Positions 16,883-23,744 of a stretch of DNA of 36,650 bases are shown in pieces. The stretch spans positions 1-36,650 of the forward strand of contig CALDTK010000031.1 in the NCBI GenBank assembly GCA_937924035.1, given 5' to 3'. Under the pieces are notes generated by a model. It searched no databases, had not been told where the DNA came from, and worked only from the letters and a program-made list of their open reading frames with translations. The stretch's first letter is position 1, and each line of letters opens with the position of its first letter. Origin of the DNA: an uncultured Saprospiraceae bacterium (GTDB lineage: Bacteria > Bacteroidota > Bacteroidia > Chitinophagales > Saprospiraceae). Position numbers and translations under genes: made by a program.

Positions 16883-17704
16883 CTATTGCCTCGAAAGCTC
16901 ACTTACCCCTATCATAACTCCAAACCTTCCATCATGCCCATCTTCTCGAATACGAGGGTCGAAGACGCGTGAGACAAACCCATCCAAATAAAGCGCCTGC
17001 TTGCAACCCAATTTTCGAAAATAGTTGGCAAATGAATAAAAGTTAACAGGGCGCTTTGACATCGCAAGATGAATCCGACCATCAGGCAATATCCCGACCC
17101 CGTTCCTAATATTTAAATTAGTCGAGTTTTGACGAAAGGCAGAATGCACTACTCCATCAATAAGCAACATTGGCCCCGACTGGGTAGCAAAAGAAGGGTT
17201 AATATCTGACCGATATGTGCTAGTTTGTATGACATGACCTGCACCTACAGAATCTATGTAAAAGACACCATTGGGCATCAAATAGAAATTACCTTCCCCT
17301 TTGCCTGTATCAAGAGCGCTCAACTCCTTACCCTCTTCAATATATAGGCCCACAGGAGAATATCCCTTAGAAAACATGCCACCGTTCATCGCAAAAACGA
17401 GATCCTGATTAGATTTTTTGACGTGACCGTCTAGCGCATTAAAATGTCGCATCGGCTCACCGTTTGCACCAAGCCAATACGTCTGAACAATCTGTAACGC
17501 CGGTGAAACTGTAAAGGATATATAATTTGAATCGAGTTGCTTATTTGATTCTAAAACATCCACCCTACCCTCCTCAATAGAAGTAAAAGGTTCAACTTTT
17601 TTATTTGAACATGAAACTAAAAAAAGAACAACCAATAACACCGACACACTATTGACAAATAATCTACACCATTCCCTTAAAGTATTCGTCATACCAAAAA
17701 CCAT
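16883..17704 (-). CDS. Phosphodiester glycosidase-like (YigE/NAGPA domain) lipoprotein
   Basis: 273 aa, or 269 if started at the second Met. The N-terminus has a hydrophobic core and a lipobox, VLFLVSC, so it is likely a periplasm-facing lipoprotein. The rest matches the DUF2233/NAGPA-type fold: VFAMNGGMF, YSPVGLYIEEGKEL, FATQSGPMLLIDG, IRNGVGILPDG and QALYLDGFVSR. YigE-type members lack the SS found after LDGG in NAGPA, as here. Family members cleave sugar phosphodiesters, but the substrate here is unknown. It lies 44 bases downstream of the glycosidase-like T9SS gene on the same strand, so the two may be cotranscribed. Confidence 0.85.
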   Translation of the reverse strand: MVFGMTNTLREWCRLFVNSVSVLLVVLFLVSCSNKKVEPFTSIEEGRVDVLESNKQLDSNYISFTVSPALQIVQTYWLGANGEPMRHFNALDGHVKKSNQDLVFAMNGGMFSKGYSPVGLYIEEGKELSALDTGKGEGNFYLMPNGVFYIDSVGAGHVIQTSTYRSDINPSFATQSGPMLLIDGVVHSAFRQNSTNLNIRNGVGILPDGRIHLAMSKRPVNFYSFANYFRKLGCKQALYLDGFVSRVFDPRIREDGHDGRFGVMIGVSELSRQ

Positions 17705-17748
17705 TTAGATTATAAAGAATGAAGCGAATAGTGCTAAGCTTTTGAAGA

Positions 17749-19692
17749 CTAGTCCAAGAATACTTTGCCCGACTGAATTTCCAAGTCGGAACAGACTACA
17801 ACAAAATACATCCCCCTCTTTAAATCTGAAACGTGCAGCGAAACAGGTTTTGGCGAAAGCGGAAAACCTTCGAACAAATCTCTCTTGAGGTCTCTAACTA
17901 GCTTCCCAGTGATGTCATACAACTTCACACTGGTAAGAATATCTATTTCACTGTAAACGAAAATTTCATCTGAAGCTGGGTTTGGATAAAGAATGAGCGA
18001 CTCATTAGAAGTTGCATAAACAGTCTCATTGCTACTTACAATCCCCTCACAGTCGCTCGCTAACACCTCTGCTACAGCTTTAAATTTAGGAGCAGGAATA
18101 AGACTGGTATCCTGGTGCATCGTTTCCAGCATTCCCCAGCTGCCAAACTGCCCAGAGCGACCGGTTACTAAAGAGAAGTGCTGTAGTTGCAGAGGTTCAT
18201 TCCCTACCTGCAACGTGCGCAAAGTATCAAACCACTCGTTATAAATGTTATAGAGCGCCGTGTCACGCTGAATATCAAGCAAGGCCTGGTTGTACGATTG
18301 AACTTGTCCAAACGGCTGTCCAGTTAAATGCTGACCACCTTCATAAAAAAGCATCGGAATATTCAATGAATCCGCAATGGTTTCTTTTATCTCACGTAAA
18401 TAAGGCGTAGCCTCTTCGGTGATGTTTCGCCGCGCCCAGTAGGCAATATCGGCAGCTGTAGCAGCAGATCCAAGTGCATCTAAGGCCGCATCGCCGTCCT
18501 CTCCAATTCCGAAATAAAACGTTGGCGCAACGGCATCAAAACTTCCTGGCCGCATATTGAACACCGTGCGTTGGGCAACATCAGGCCAGCCCGTCTGCAC
18601 ACCTACTACCCTTTTAATACGGGCCGTATCGGCACCATAGACGTCCGTCCAAATATCCATGGTACGCTGAACGAAACCAACCGTATTCTCTGGCCATGGC
18701 AAACCCGTTTCTAGTTCACCGTATTTGCTACACCAATGTGCTTGCCCAAAAAGCCAATTCCAATTTTCGTTACTGTACTCAACCGTTAGCGTACGCTCCC
18801 GATCAAGGTTATCGTGAAAGAGTTGGGCCATCTCACGGATGTATTCAGGACTGGCGCGGTATGGCACGCAAACCCATCCATCGAGACCTTCTTGATTCAT
18901 CAAATCGATCATGAGTTCGTATGGGATGCCTTTGTTGTGCGCGTAGGTGTAGTAGTCTGGTTGCTGGCGTTCGTTCCAAGCATACAACGCTGGTGAATCC
19001 CAGCTCGTCCAGTCTTTTTGCCCCCAATTGTTGGTCTGCCCCCAGTCCATGAAGCGCACCGAACGAAACATGCGCACGCGATCCAACCAAACTTCACTGA
19101 ACGGCTGATCCATATAGGTAGATTCGGTACCCGGCATTAGCACCCGGATATTACGGATAGGATTCCCAACTTCAGATCGATTGATTCGCATTTCAAGAGC
19201 GTTCCCTCCAGCTGCGGTATCCAAATCGAAAGTCATGCGCCCGTTGCCGTGATCTATAAAGTTGGTAAAGCCGCCCCACCAAGCAAGCTCTCCTTCACCG
19301 TCGTAGAGTACAGTGTAGGTCCCTTCCTCCCAACCATCGAGTTCAGCCCATATAGTGGCTACTACTTGCCTATATGGATGACCGTTTACAATTTGTGGAA
19401 GCGAGACAGGATAGCCGTCAGGTCTTAGCGCTAGGCTGTCCTGCAAGTCTGTACTCCAAGGGCTTCCGTTCGGATTATCGAAATCCTTAGTGTACCACTC
19501 TCGCGCATTGCGCATACGGTCGACAAAAGGCAGTTCCGTGCCCCAATCGAACATGCCTGCGAGGTTGGTCCCGATGGCGAGCTTGCATGAATCTGGCAGA
19601 GTTGATTGGGCGTAGCTATTCAAGCTATTGACCAGGATGCTAACCACCAAGAATGTAAGAAGAGCAAGATGACGCATAGCTGTAGATTTCAA
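17749..19692 (-). CDS. Putative secreted glycoside hydrolase-like protein with T9SS type A sorting domain
   Basis: 647 aa with a signal peptide (alternative start at M6; hydrophobic core LALLTFLVVSILVNS, cut near YAQ). The body begins CKLAIGTNLAGMFDWGTELPF and resembles a type of Bacteroidota protein often labelled cellulose-binding. Within it EYSNENWNW, around residue 300, looks like the NE acid/base signature of clan A (beta/alpha)8 glycosidases, and MLFYEGGQH, around residue 450, could hold the nucleophile Glu. An N-terminal segment (IWAELDGWEEGTYTVLYDGEG) may be a sugar-binding beta domain. The C-terminal 85 residues are a T9SS type A domain (LYPNPASDEIFV, YDITGKLV, GMYFVVV). The enzymatic role is inference. 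The 14-mer motif lies within the C-terminal region. Confidence 0.8.
   Translation of the reverse strand: MKSTAMRHLALLTFLVVSILVNSLNSYAQSTLPDSCKLAIGTNLAGMFDWGTELPFVDRMRNAREWYTKDFDNPNGSPWSTDLQDSLALRPDGYPVSLPQIVNGHPYRQVVATIWAELDGWEEGTYTVLYDGEGELAWWGGFTNFIDHGNGRMTFDLDTAAGGNALEMRINRSEVGNPIRNIRVLMPGTESTYMDQPFSEVWLDRVRMFRSVRFMDWGQTNNWGQKDWTSWDSPALYAWNERQQPDYYTYAHNKGIPYELMIDLMNQEGLDGWVCVPYRASPEYIREMAQLFHDNLDRERTLTVEYSNENWNWLFGQAHWCSKYGELETGLPWPENTVGFVQRTMDIWTDVYGADTARIKRVVGVQTGWPDVAQRTVFNMRPGSFDAVAPTFYFGIGEDGDAALDALGSAATAADIAYWARRNITEEATPYLREIKETIADSLNIPMLFYEGGQHLTGQPFGQVQSYNQALLDIQRDTALYNIYNEWFDTLRTLQVGNEPLQLQHFSLVTGRSGQFGSWGMLETMHQDTSLIPAPKFKAVAEVLASDCEGIVSSNETVYATSNESLILYPNPASDEIFVYSEIDILTSVKLYDITGKLVRDLKRDLFEGFPLSPKPVSLHVSDLKRGMYFVVVCSDLEIQSGKVFLD
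17847..17860 (+). repeat. 14-mer GTTTTGGCGAAAGC, exact copy 3
   Basis: Inside a minus-strand gene, read as CTT TCG CCA AAA CC (LSPKP). It is followed by GGAAAA. Confidence 0.95.
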
Positions 19693-19770
19693 TTAAAGGT
19701 AAAGAGCACTGGTCATTTGAAGGATCCGCGTTCAATTAGGTTACGGATATAGATTAAGATGGATTTACTT

Positions 19771-20619
19771 TCATGCAAATGCTTTCTCCCTCACCGCTGC
19801 TCTTGTACAACGCATGATTACCTCCTGCATATCGGCGCCATCGCTTTTAATAGGATCAATAAACCGAACTAGCTCGGTGCGGAGGCGGTACAGTTTGCGT
19901 AGGTCATCGGTCTGCTTGGCCTCGGCAACCATTTCGATTTTATTGAGGTGAGCCGCTCGAGCTTGGCGCGGATTATAAATGCCTGCAAGCTCAGAGCACT
20001 GGTTGCACGTTCCCTTTTGATTAACAAGCGCACAACGCCTCGAGAATACGTTGGTCATCGTAGTCCGTGCATCGTGAAGTAGGTGCTTCACCTTGCCCTC
20101 GGTGAGCTCTAGAATCTCAGCGATCTCTCGCCGCTTAAACTGGTAAACGTCTTTGAGCATCACGGCGACTTGCTGATCAATCGGGAGGGTTTTCCCAATG
20201 CAGGTGAAGCAAAAATCAATGTGCTCCCGTACGTCGTAGCGCCCACTAGGAGACTGGTGATGAACCTTCATAAACGCCTCTGCAATTGTGGAGCTCCCCA
20301 TGGCTAAGGACTTCGATCGATCCTGCGCATCCTCTGGCCAGCGCTGCCTTTGTCGTAAAGCATCCCGACCCAGGTTGGCAGCAATGCGAAACACCCAAGT
20401 CTTCAGACTCGACTCTCCACGAAAGGTGCCGATCTTTTCAAAGGCCCGCACGAAAGCATCCTGCGCCAAATCTTCGGCGTCTTCCCTGTTTGCGACCAAG
20501 CGATACAGAAAACTTTTAAGCTGATCCTGAAAGCCTAAAAAGAGTTCTTGAAAAGCAAGGATATCACCTCCTTTCGCTTTTTCGAGTAGATTGATTTGAC
20601 TGTTACTTGGAGAGCTCAT
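19771..20619 (-). CDS. ECF-type RNA polymerase sigma factor with cysteine-rich C-terminal tail
   Basis: 282 aa from ATG 20619; the track's longer start at 20664 adds 15 residues that overlap the upstream gene. Sigma region 2 is visible (LFLGFQDQLKSFLYRLVANREDAEDLAQDAFVRAFEKI and FRGESSLKTWVFRIAANL). Region 4 follows (LPIDQQVAVMLKDVYQFKRREIAEILELTEGKVKHLLHDAR). It is about 90 residues longer than a plain ECF factor. The extra part has CALVNQKGTCNQC and a basic helical tail, and region 4 is preceded by CFTC. No anti-sigma gene is adjacent; the cysteines could make the factor itself redox or metal responsive (inference). Its start overlaps the stop of the TfoX-like gene by 17 bases, indicating coupling. 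Confidence 0.9.
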   Translation of the reverse strand: MSSPSNSQINLLEKAKGGDILAFQELFLGFQDQLKSFLYRLVANREDAEDLAQDAFVRAFEKIGTFRGESSLKTWVFRIAANLGRDALRQRQRWPEDAQDRSKSLAMGSSTIAEAFMKVHHQSPSGRYDVREHIDFCFTCIGKTLPIDQQVAVMLKDVYQFKRREIAEILELTEGKVKHLLHDARTTMTNVFSRRCALVNQKGTCNQCSELAGIYNPRQARAAHLNKIEMVAEAKQTDDLRKLYRLRTELVRFIDPIKSDGADMQEVIMRCTRAAVREKAFA

Positions 20620-20926
20620 CGAGTAAGTTTTGGTGTGCGGCTTTCGCCAAAACAGGCCATTCATCAGAAGCCGAAGAGGGTACCTGAATCCAAGCCTTCA
20701 TCGGTTTGCCCTTCCCCGCAGGATCGAAGAGTGAAAAACCATCGCGAGCAAGAAGGTCTGGGTGCAACTCAGGTGGCAGCTTAAAGGCTACATGATCGTT
20801 AGTATCCGCATGCCAGAAAACGAAGGGTTTACGACCGATGTTAAGGCTCGGGTATCCAAACATGCTCCCCTTACGTGCTTCGGGTAGCTCGTCAAGCAAG
20901 GCCAAAAAATTGTCTGGTGGGTACAT
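20603..20926 (-). CDS. TfoX N-terminal/YjbR-like small protein
   Basis: 107 aa. The pattern GSMFGYPSLNIGRKPFVFWH, VAFKLPPELHP, and GKPMKAWIQVP fits the TfoX N-terminal or MmcQ/YjbR-like fold of small cytoplasmic proteins of uncertain role. It overlaps the ECF sigma gene by 17 bases and is in the same orientation as the DoxX and SDR genes upstream, so it is part of an operon-like set. One exact 14-mer copy lies inside its 3' end (VLAKA codons), and a one-mismatch copy lies just before its start. Confidence 0.8.
   Translation of the reverse strand: MYPPDNFLALLDELPEARKGSMFGYPSLNIGRKPFVFWHADTNDHVAFKLPPELHPDLLARDGFSLFDPAGKGKPMKAWIQVPSSASDEWPVLAKAAHQNLLDELSK
20640..20653 (-). repeat. 14-mer GTTTTGGCGAAAGC, exact copy 4
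   Basis: Inside the TfoX-like gene on the coding strand, read GTT TTG GCG AAA GC. This is a third reading frame compared with copies 1 and 3. Confidence 0.95.
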
Positions 20927-20935
20927 ATAAAGTGA

Positions 20936-20949
20936 GTTTTAGCGAAAGC
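20936..20949 (+). repeat. 14-mer variant GTTTTAGCGAAAGC
   Basis: A single G-to-A change from the motif, followed by TGAAAT as in the extended consensus. Intergenic between the DoxX-like and TfoX-like genes. Confidence 0.75.
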
Positions 20950-20969
20950 TGAAATTGCCTTAAACCGGA

Positions 20970-21335
20970 TTAGAACGGAAGGTATCGATCACGGGCAAAA
21001 CCCTCGGAGAAGAGAAGTGCCGCACCTGCCATGGCAATGTCTCGAAAGACCGCGATGACTCCCACAAAGTCTCCCGAGATCGCTTTAGGTACATGAATGA
21101 GAATAACGAAAAGGAGCAGTTCGAGCGCGAGTGCGTGACCGGCTAAGCGATCAAGTTTGCCGAGTACGACACTCAGCGCAAAGGCCAGCAAACCGACGCC
21201 AGCGAAGTAAACCCAGAATGCTGGAAACGGCAGCCAGTCAGGTACGTAGTCAATCGAAAACTCGAGCGGACCGAAGTGGAGAATGCCGAAAGCGGCCATG
21301 GGAAGTGTGAAGAGGATAGTGGCGATGCGTCGCAT
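20970..21335 (-). CDS. DoxX-like small membrane protein
   Basis: 121 aa with four hydrophobic segments: ILFTLPMAAFGILHF, FWVYFAGVGLLAFALSVVL, ALALELLLFVILIHV and a last one around IAMAGAALLFSEGFA. The arrangement, the HFGPLE and HVPKAISGD loops and the length fit the DoxX/DoxD-like inner-membrane family, whose members are often linked to redox or stress genes. It is located 43 bases downstream of the SDR-like gene and 43 bases upstream of the TfoX-like gene, all in one direction. Substrate unknown. Confidence 0.75.
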   Translation of the reverse strand: MRRIATILFTLPMAAFGILHFGPLEFSIDYVPDWLPFPAFWVYFAGVGLLAFALSVVLGKLDRLAGHALALELLLFVILIHVPKAISGDFVGVIAVFRDIAMAGAALLFSEGFARDRYLPF

Positions 21336-21378
21336 GTCAGAAAGGGTTTAGAGGTTAAAAAATTGGAGAATGTTAGGA

Positions 21379-22173
21379 CTAGATGACGCTGCGCGTTCCG
21401 CGATCAGCGTCAATGATGTGGCTGTTGAGGATGGCTCCAGCAGGACTGGCGACAAAGGCAATTAGTTCGCCTACTTCAGCGAGTGTAGGTCCGCGACCGG
21501 TGAGATATCCCTGTTTCATACCGGCCAAGAGCGCCTCTGGACTGATGCCCATGCGCTTGGCTTGGAGGGCGTTAGTCTCGGCAATCGTGCGGGTTTCAGC
21601 AAGGGCGGTGACGTTGATGCAGGTTGCACGTCCACCGAGCGGTGCAAGTTCTGAAGCAATGGCTCTGGTCAGACCTTCAATGGCGGCAGATGCGGAAGCG
21701 AGTCCTGCCATGCCCGTCATTTTCATGCGGCTCAGCGAGGAGGTGAGACTGATGACCGTCCCTGCAGTACCAAGTGATTGCCAATGGCGTGCCGCGCATT
21801 GGGCTGTCACGAACTGGCCACCAACTACAAGTTTGTGCAGCTTGGTGAAGCTGTCGAGCGAGAGGTCTGCAATCGCCGTTCCGTAGTCGGCCTCTACAGC
21901 TCGCGGTCCGACGCCGTTGAAGATGACTTCGACGCGGCCGAACTGTTTCTGCACGTTGTTGATAGCAGCAGTTACTTGGTCGGGGTCGAGTACATCAACT
22001 CGTTGTACGGGCAGTACACATCCGAGCTCTTGGTGCAAATGGGCAACAGACTCAGGATTACGTGCGGCGAGGGTGACCTTTGCACCGCTCTGATGAAGTG
22101 CTCTTGCAGCTGCTGAGCTGATAGCTCCGCCTGCAGCGAAAACGAGGCAAGAAGTGGGGTTTGTGATTTCCAT
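21379..22173 (-). CDS. SDR-family protein lacking the YxxxK catalytic pair
   Basis: 264 aa with a Rossmann fold of the short-chain dehydrogenase type. The cofactor motif is VFAAGGAISSAAARALHQ, followed by VTLAARNPE, VEVIFNGVGPRA (in place of NNAG), and VISLTSSLSRM. Where classical members have YSASKAAVEGL this protein has LASASAAIEGL, so both the catalytic Tyr (Leu) and Lys (Ser) are replaced. The C-terminal ADRGTRSVI is typical of the family. It may be a noncatalytic or unusually acting member. First gene of the set leading to the ECF sigma factor. A perfect 8-bp inverted repeat abuts its start codon. Confidence 0.88.
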   Translation of the reverse strand: MEITNPTSCLVFAAGGAISSAAARALHQSGAKVTLAARNPESVAHLHQELGCVLPVQRVDVLDPDQVTAAINNVQKQFGRVEVIFNGVGPRAVEADYGTAIADLSLDSFTKLHKLVVGGQFVTAQCAARHWQSLGTAGTVISLTSSLSRMKMTGMAGLASASAAIEGLTRAIASELAPLGGRATCINVTALAETRTIAETNALQAKRMGISPEALLAGMKQGYLTGRGPTLAEVGELIAFVASPAGAILNSHIIDADRGTRSVI

Positions 22174-22196
22174 GTCAGTAGGTTTTTACTACTGAC
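22174..22196 (-). promoter_or_regulatory. Inverted repeat abutting the SDR-like start codon
   Basis: GTCAGTAG (22174-22181) and CTACTGAC (22189-22196) form perfect 8-bp arms around GTTTTTA. The repeat ends directly at the ATG. It could be a 5'-UTR hairpin limiting ribosome access, or an operator. Confidence 0.55.
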
Positions 22197-22323
22197 GAAT
22201 GGCGGATTAAAAACGGTCGAAGGTTTTTCTAGTTCACCTAAAAACAAAAAAACCGTTTTCATTTGCTGGCGTGACAACCATTGCAAATAAAGTCAAAAGA
22301 GGCCTCTCGGCTTTAGAGTTTCA

Positions 22324-22337
22324 GCTTTCGCCAAAAC
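22324..22337 (-). repeat. 14-mer GTTTTGGCGAAAGC, exact copy 5
   Basis: Intergenic, minus orientation, followed by TGAAACTC on that strand, again matching the extended consensus. Confidence 0.95.
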
Positions 22338-22566
22338 AAGCTCTGCCAGGATGAGCAGAAACACGATCACAATGCACCTCAGAATTTGCCCAGAGCTGGA
22401 CTCCTCGTGAACCGAGACGTCTCACGCCTCACAAAAGAGATATGAGTGACCACTTGAAAGGAAATGCAATTAGCATATTAGCCGACTGAAAAAAGCCTAG
22501 AATTGAAGTAATGTTGAGTGCGATGAACTTTTTATTCATCAATTTAGGAAAATACAGAATAAAGTG

Positions 22567-22574
22567 TAAATTTG
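22567..22574 (+). promoter_or_regulatory. Promoter -7 element of gntR
   Basis: TAAATTTG is a perfect match to the Bacteroidota TAnnTTTG element. It lies 55 bases before the gntR ATG, with the palindromic operator starting 12 bases downstream. The -33 element is not clear (TTTAGG around 22540). Confidence 0.55.
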
Positions 22575-22585
22575 TCGCACTCACG

Positions 22586-22613
22586 AATTGGTTAACCAGT
22601 TGAAGGTTGACCA
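22586..22613 (+). promoter_or_regulatory. Candidate GntR operator pair
   Basis: AATTGGTTAACCAGTT (22586-22601) contains a perfect TGGTTAACCA palindrome and resembles the known enterobacterial UxuR/ExuR site AAATTGGTATACCAATTT. A second weaker site, AGGTTGACCA (22604-22613), follows 15 bases centre to centre. The position just after the promoter element and before the regulator gene suggests autorepression. Confidence 0.55.
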
Positions 22614-22628
22614 CCGACCTATTGAAAA

Positions 22629-23339
22629 ATGCTTAAAAGTTTCTCCAAAATCCAGATGGAAAGTCCGGTCGACAAGATCGTTGGGCAAATTAAAGAATTG
22701 ATCCATGGAGGAGACCTTAAACTTGGTCAAAAACTACCCAGTGAGCGATCGCTAGCCGAGCAGCTCGACGTAGGTCGCAGCTACGTTAGAGATGCCATCA
22801 AAAAGCTTGAATTTTTTGGTGTTCTGCGTACGTCGCCACAAAGTGGAACTTACGTAGTCGGAGTGGGCGTAAATGCACTTCAAGGACTTATTGGAGATGT
22901 GTTATCGTTTGAGGGACATGAATTCAATTCATTAGTAGAAACACGGTTACTCATCGAGTGTGAGACAGCTGCACTTGCCGCTACTCGTCGCACGGCTACT
23001 GATCTCGATGAGTTGAAGTATGCCTTTGACGAGCATGAAAAAATAACAAAAACTGGTAAAGCTGGAATTGAGGCCGATCTTCTCTTTCATGTGAAAATAG
23101 CAGAAGCTTCAAAAAATTCCGTTTTGCAATCGCTTTTAATGATCATCACGCCTGATATCATTAAGCGATACAATGAACTCAAAATTTGTGGTGTTGATGA
23201 TCTCCAAACAACACTTGAAGAACATTCACAAATCATAGACTGCATCATAAACAAAGATGCTTTGGGTGCTAATAGTGCTATGGCAACACACCTCGCTGGA
23301 GTTTCAAAATTCAGTACCCAACTTTTAAACAACGAATAG
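22629..23339 (+). CDS. FadR-subfamily GntR transcriptional regulator
   Basis: 236 aa. The N-terminal winged helix is clear: VDKIVGQIKELIHGGDLKLGQKLPSERSLAEQLDVGRSYVRDAIKKLEFFGVLRTSPQSGTYV. The rest is an FCD ligand-binding domain (EFNSLVETRLLIECETAALAA, then LLFHVKIAEASKN and EEHSQIIDCIINKD). These domains commonly bind sugar acids or organic acids, often with a metal held by Asp/His residues. It lies upstream of, and in line with, the uronate catabolic genes, so it very probably controls them in response to a uronate-derived ligand such as KDG or KDPG (inference). Confidence 0.93.
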   Translation: MLKSFSKIQMESPVDKIVGQIKELIHGGDLKLGQKLPSERSLAEQLDVGRSYVRDAIKKLEFFGVLRTSPQSGTYVVGVGVNALQGLIGDVLSFEGHEFNSLVETRLLIECETAALAATRRTATDLDELKYAFDEHEKITKTGKAGIEADLLFHVKIAEASKNSVLQSLLMIITPDIIKRYNELKICGVDDLQTTLEEHSQIIDCIINKDALGANSAMATHLAGVSKFSTQLLNNE

Positions 23340-23391
23340 TTTCATTTAATCTTCGAACTAATAAAATTTTGAATGAAACTACCATATGATT

Positions 23392-23408
23392 AAATCAGAG
23401 TCTGATTT
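23392..23408. promoter_or_regulatory. Perfect dyad AAATCAGAGTCTGATTT
   Basis: Eight-base perfect arms around a single G. The loop is too short for an RNA hairpin, so it reads as a protein-binding dyad. It lies between gntR and the lyase gene; it does not resemble the TGGTTAACCA site. Confidence 0.4.
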
Positions 23409-23590
23409 TTATCGGACGGGACAAGTTATCTTTCAATTCCATTGGAAATTAAAATGAATTTCAGCAGAAATTCTACTGGAAGAGAACATCCTACTTTTTT
23501 GTCATCAACCCCATCGGCACCTGAATGTTTGCCATACACCAGCAAGTTATGGACTCGAATCAATAACGATGGACCCTAAATCGGAAATTG

Positions 23591-23692
23591 TTTTTTAGTA
23601 AGACTTGAGTTTTAAAATCGTGAAGGAGAGGTACCACTTTAACGTGGTATCCTCCCTTTATTTTTTCCTCAAGGTACAATCTTACTAAAAAA
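23591..23692 (+). terminator. Nested palindrome with intrinsic terminator core
   Basis: The inner stem GGAGAGGTACCAC (23625-23637) pairs with GTGGTATCCTCC (23644-23655), with one bulged A and one wobble pair, and is followed by CTTTATTTTTT, an intrinsic terminator. It is enclosed by an outer stem TTTTTTAGTAAGACTTGAG (23591-23609), which pairs with CTCAAG (23668-23673) and TCTTACTAAAAAA (23680-23692), with a 6-base bulge. It probably ends the gntR transcript and insulates, or controls, the lyase gene 53 bases downstream. Confidence 0.75.
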
Positions 23693-23744
23693 ATATAGAC
23701 AAGAGATGTAATTTAAACACCTCAATCAATCATTCTCAACTAAG

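Larger units (their letters stand above)
22174..22566. other. Divergent intergenic region between SDR/ECF set and gntR
   Basis: It contains the start-codon hairpin above. Next is a second foldable element, AAAACGGT (22210-22217) against ACCGTTTT (22252-22259), with inner arms GTTTTT and AAAAAC. The 14-mer copy is at 22324-22337. No gene is credible here; the 61-aa track ORF at 22429-22614 is AT-driven. Confidence 0.5.
23340..23744. other. Intergenic region between gntR and the lyase gene
   Basis: 405 bases containing a 17-bp perfect dyad (23392-23408) and a nested palindrome with a terminator core (23591-23692). A 41-codon ORF starting at about 23454 has no notable feature and is not called. 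Confidence 0.5.

Noticed and set aside
16754-16972. 72-aa plus-strand ORF
   Set aside because: It overlaps the end of the YigE-like gene on the other strand, and has no signal or domain.
22429-22614. 61-aa minus-strand ORF overlapping the gntR promoter
   Set aside because: AT-rich chance frame covering the operator region, with no family features.
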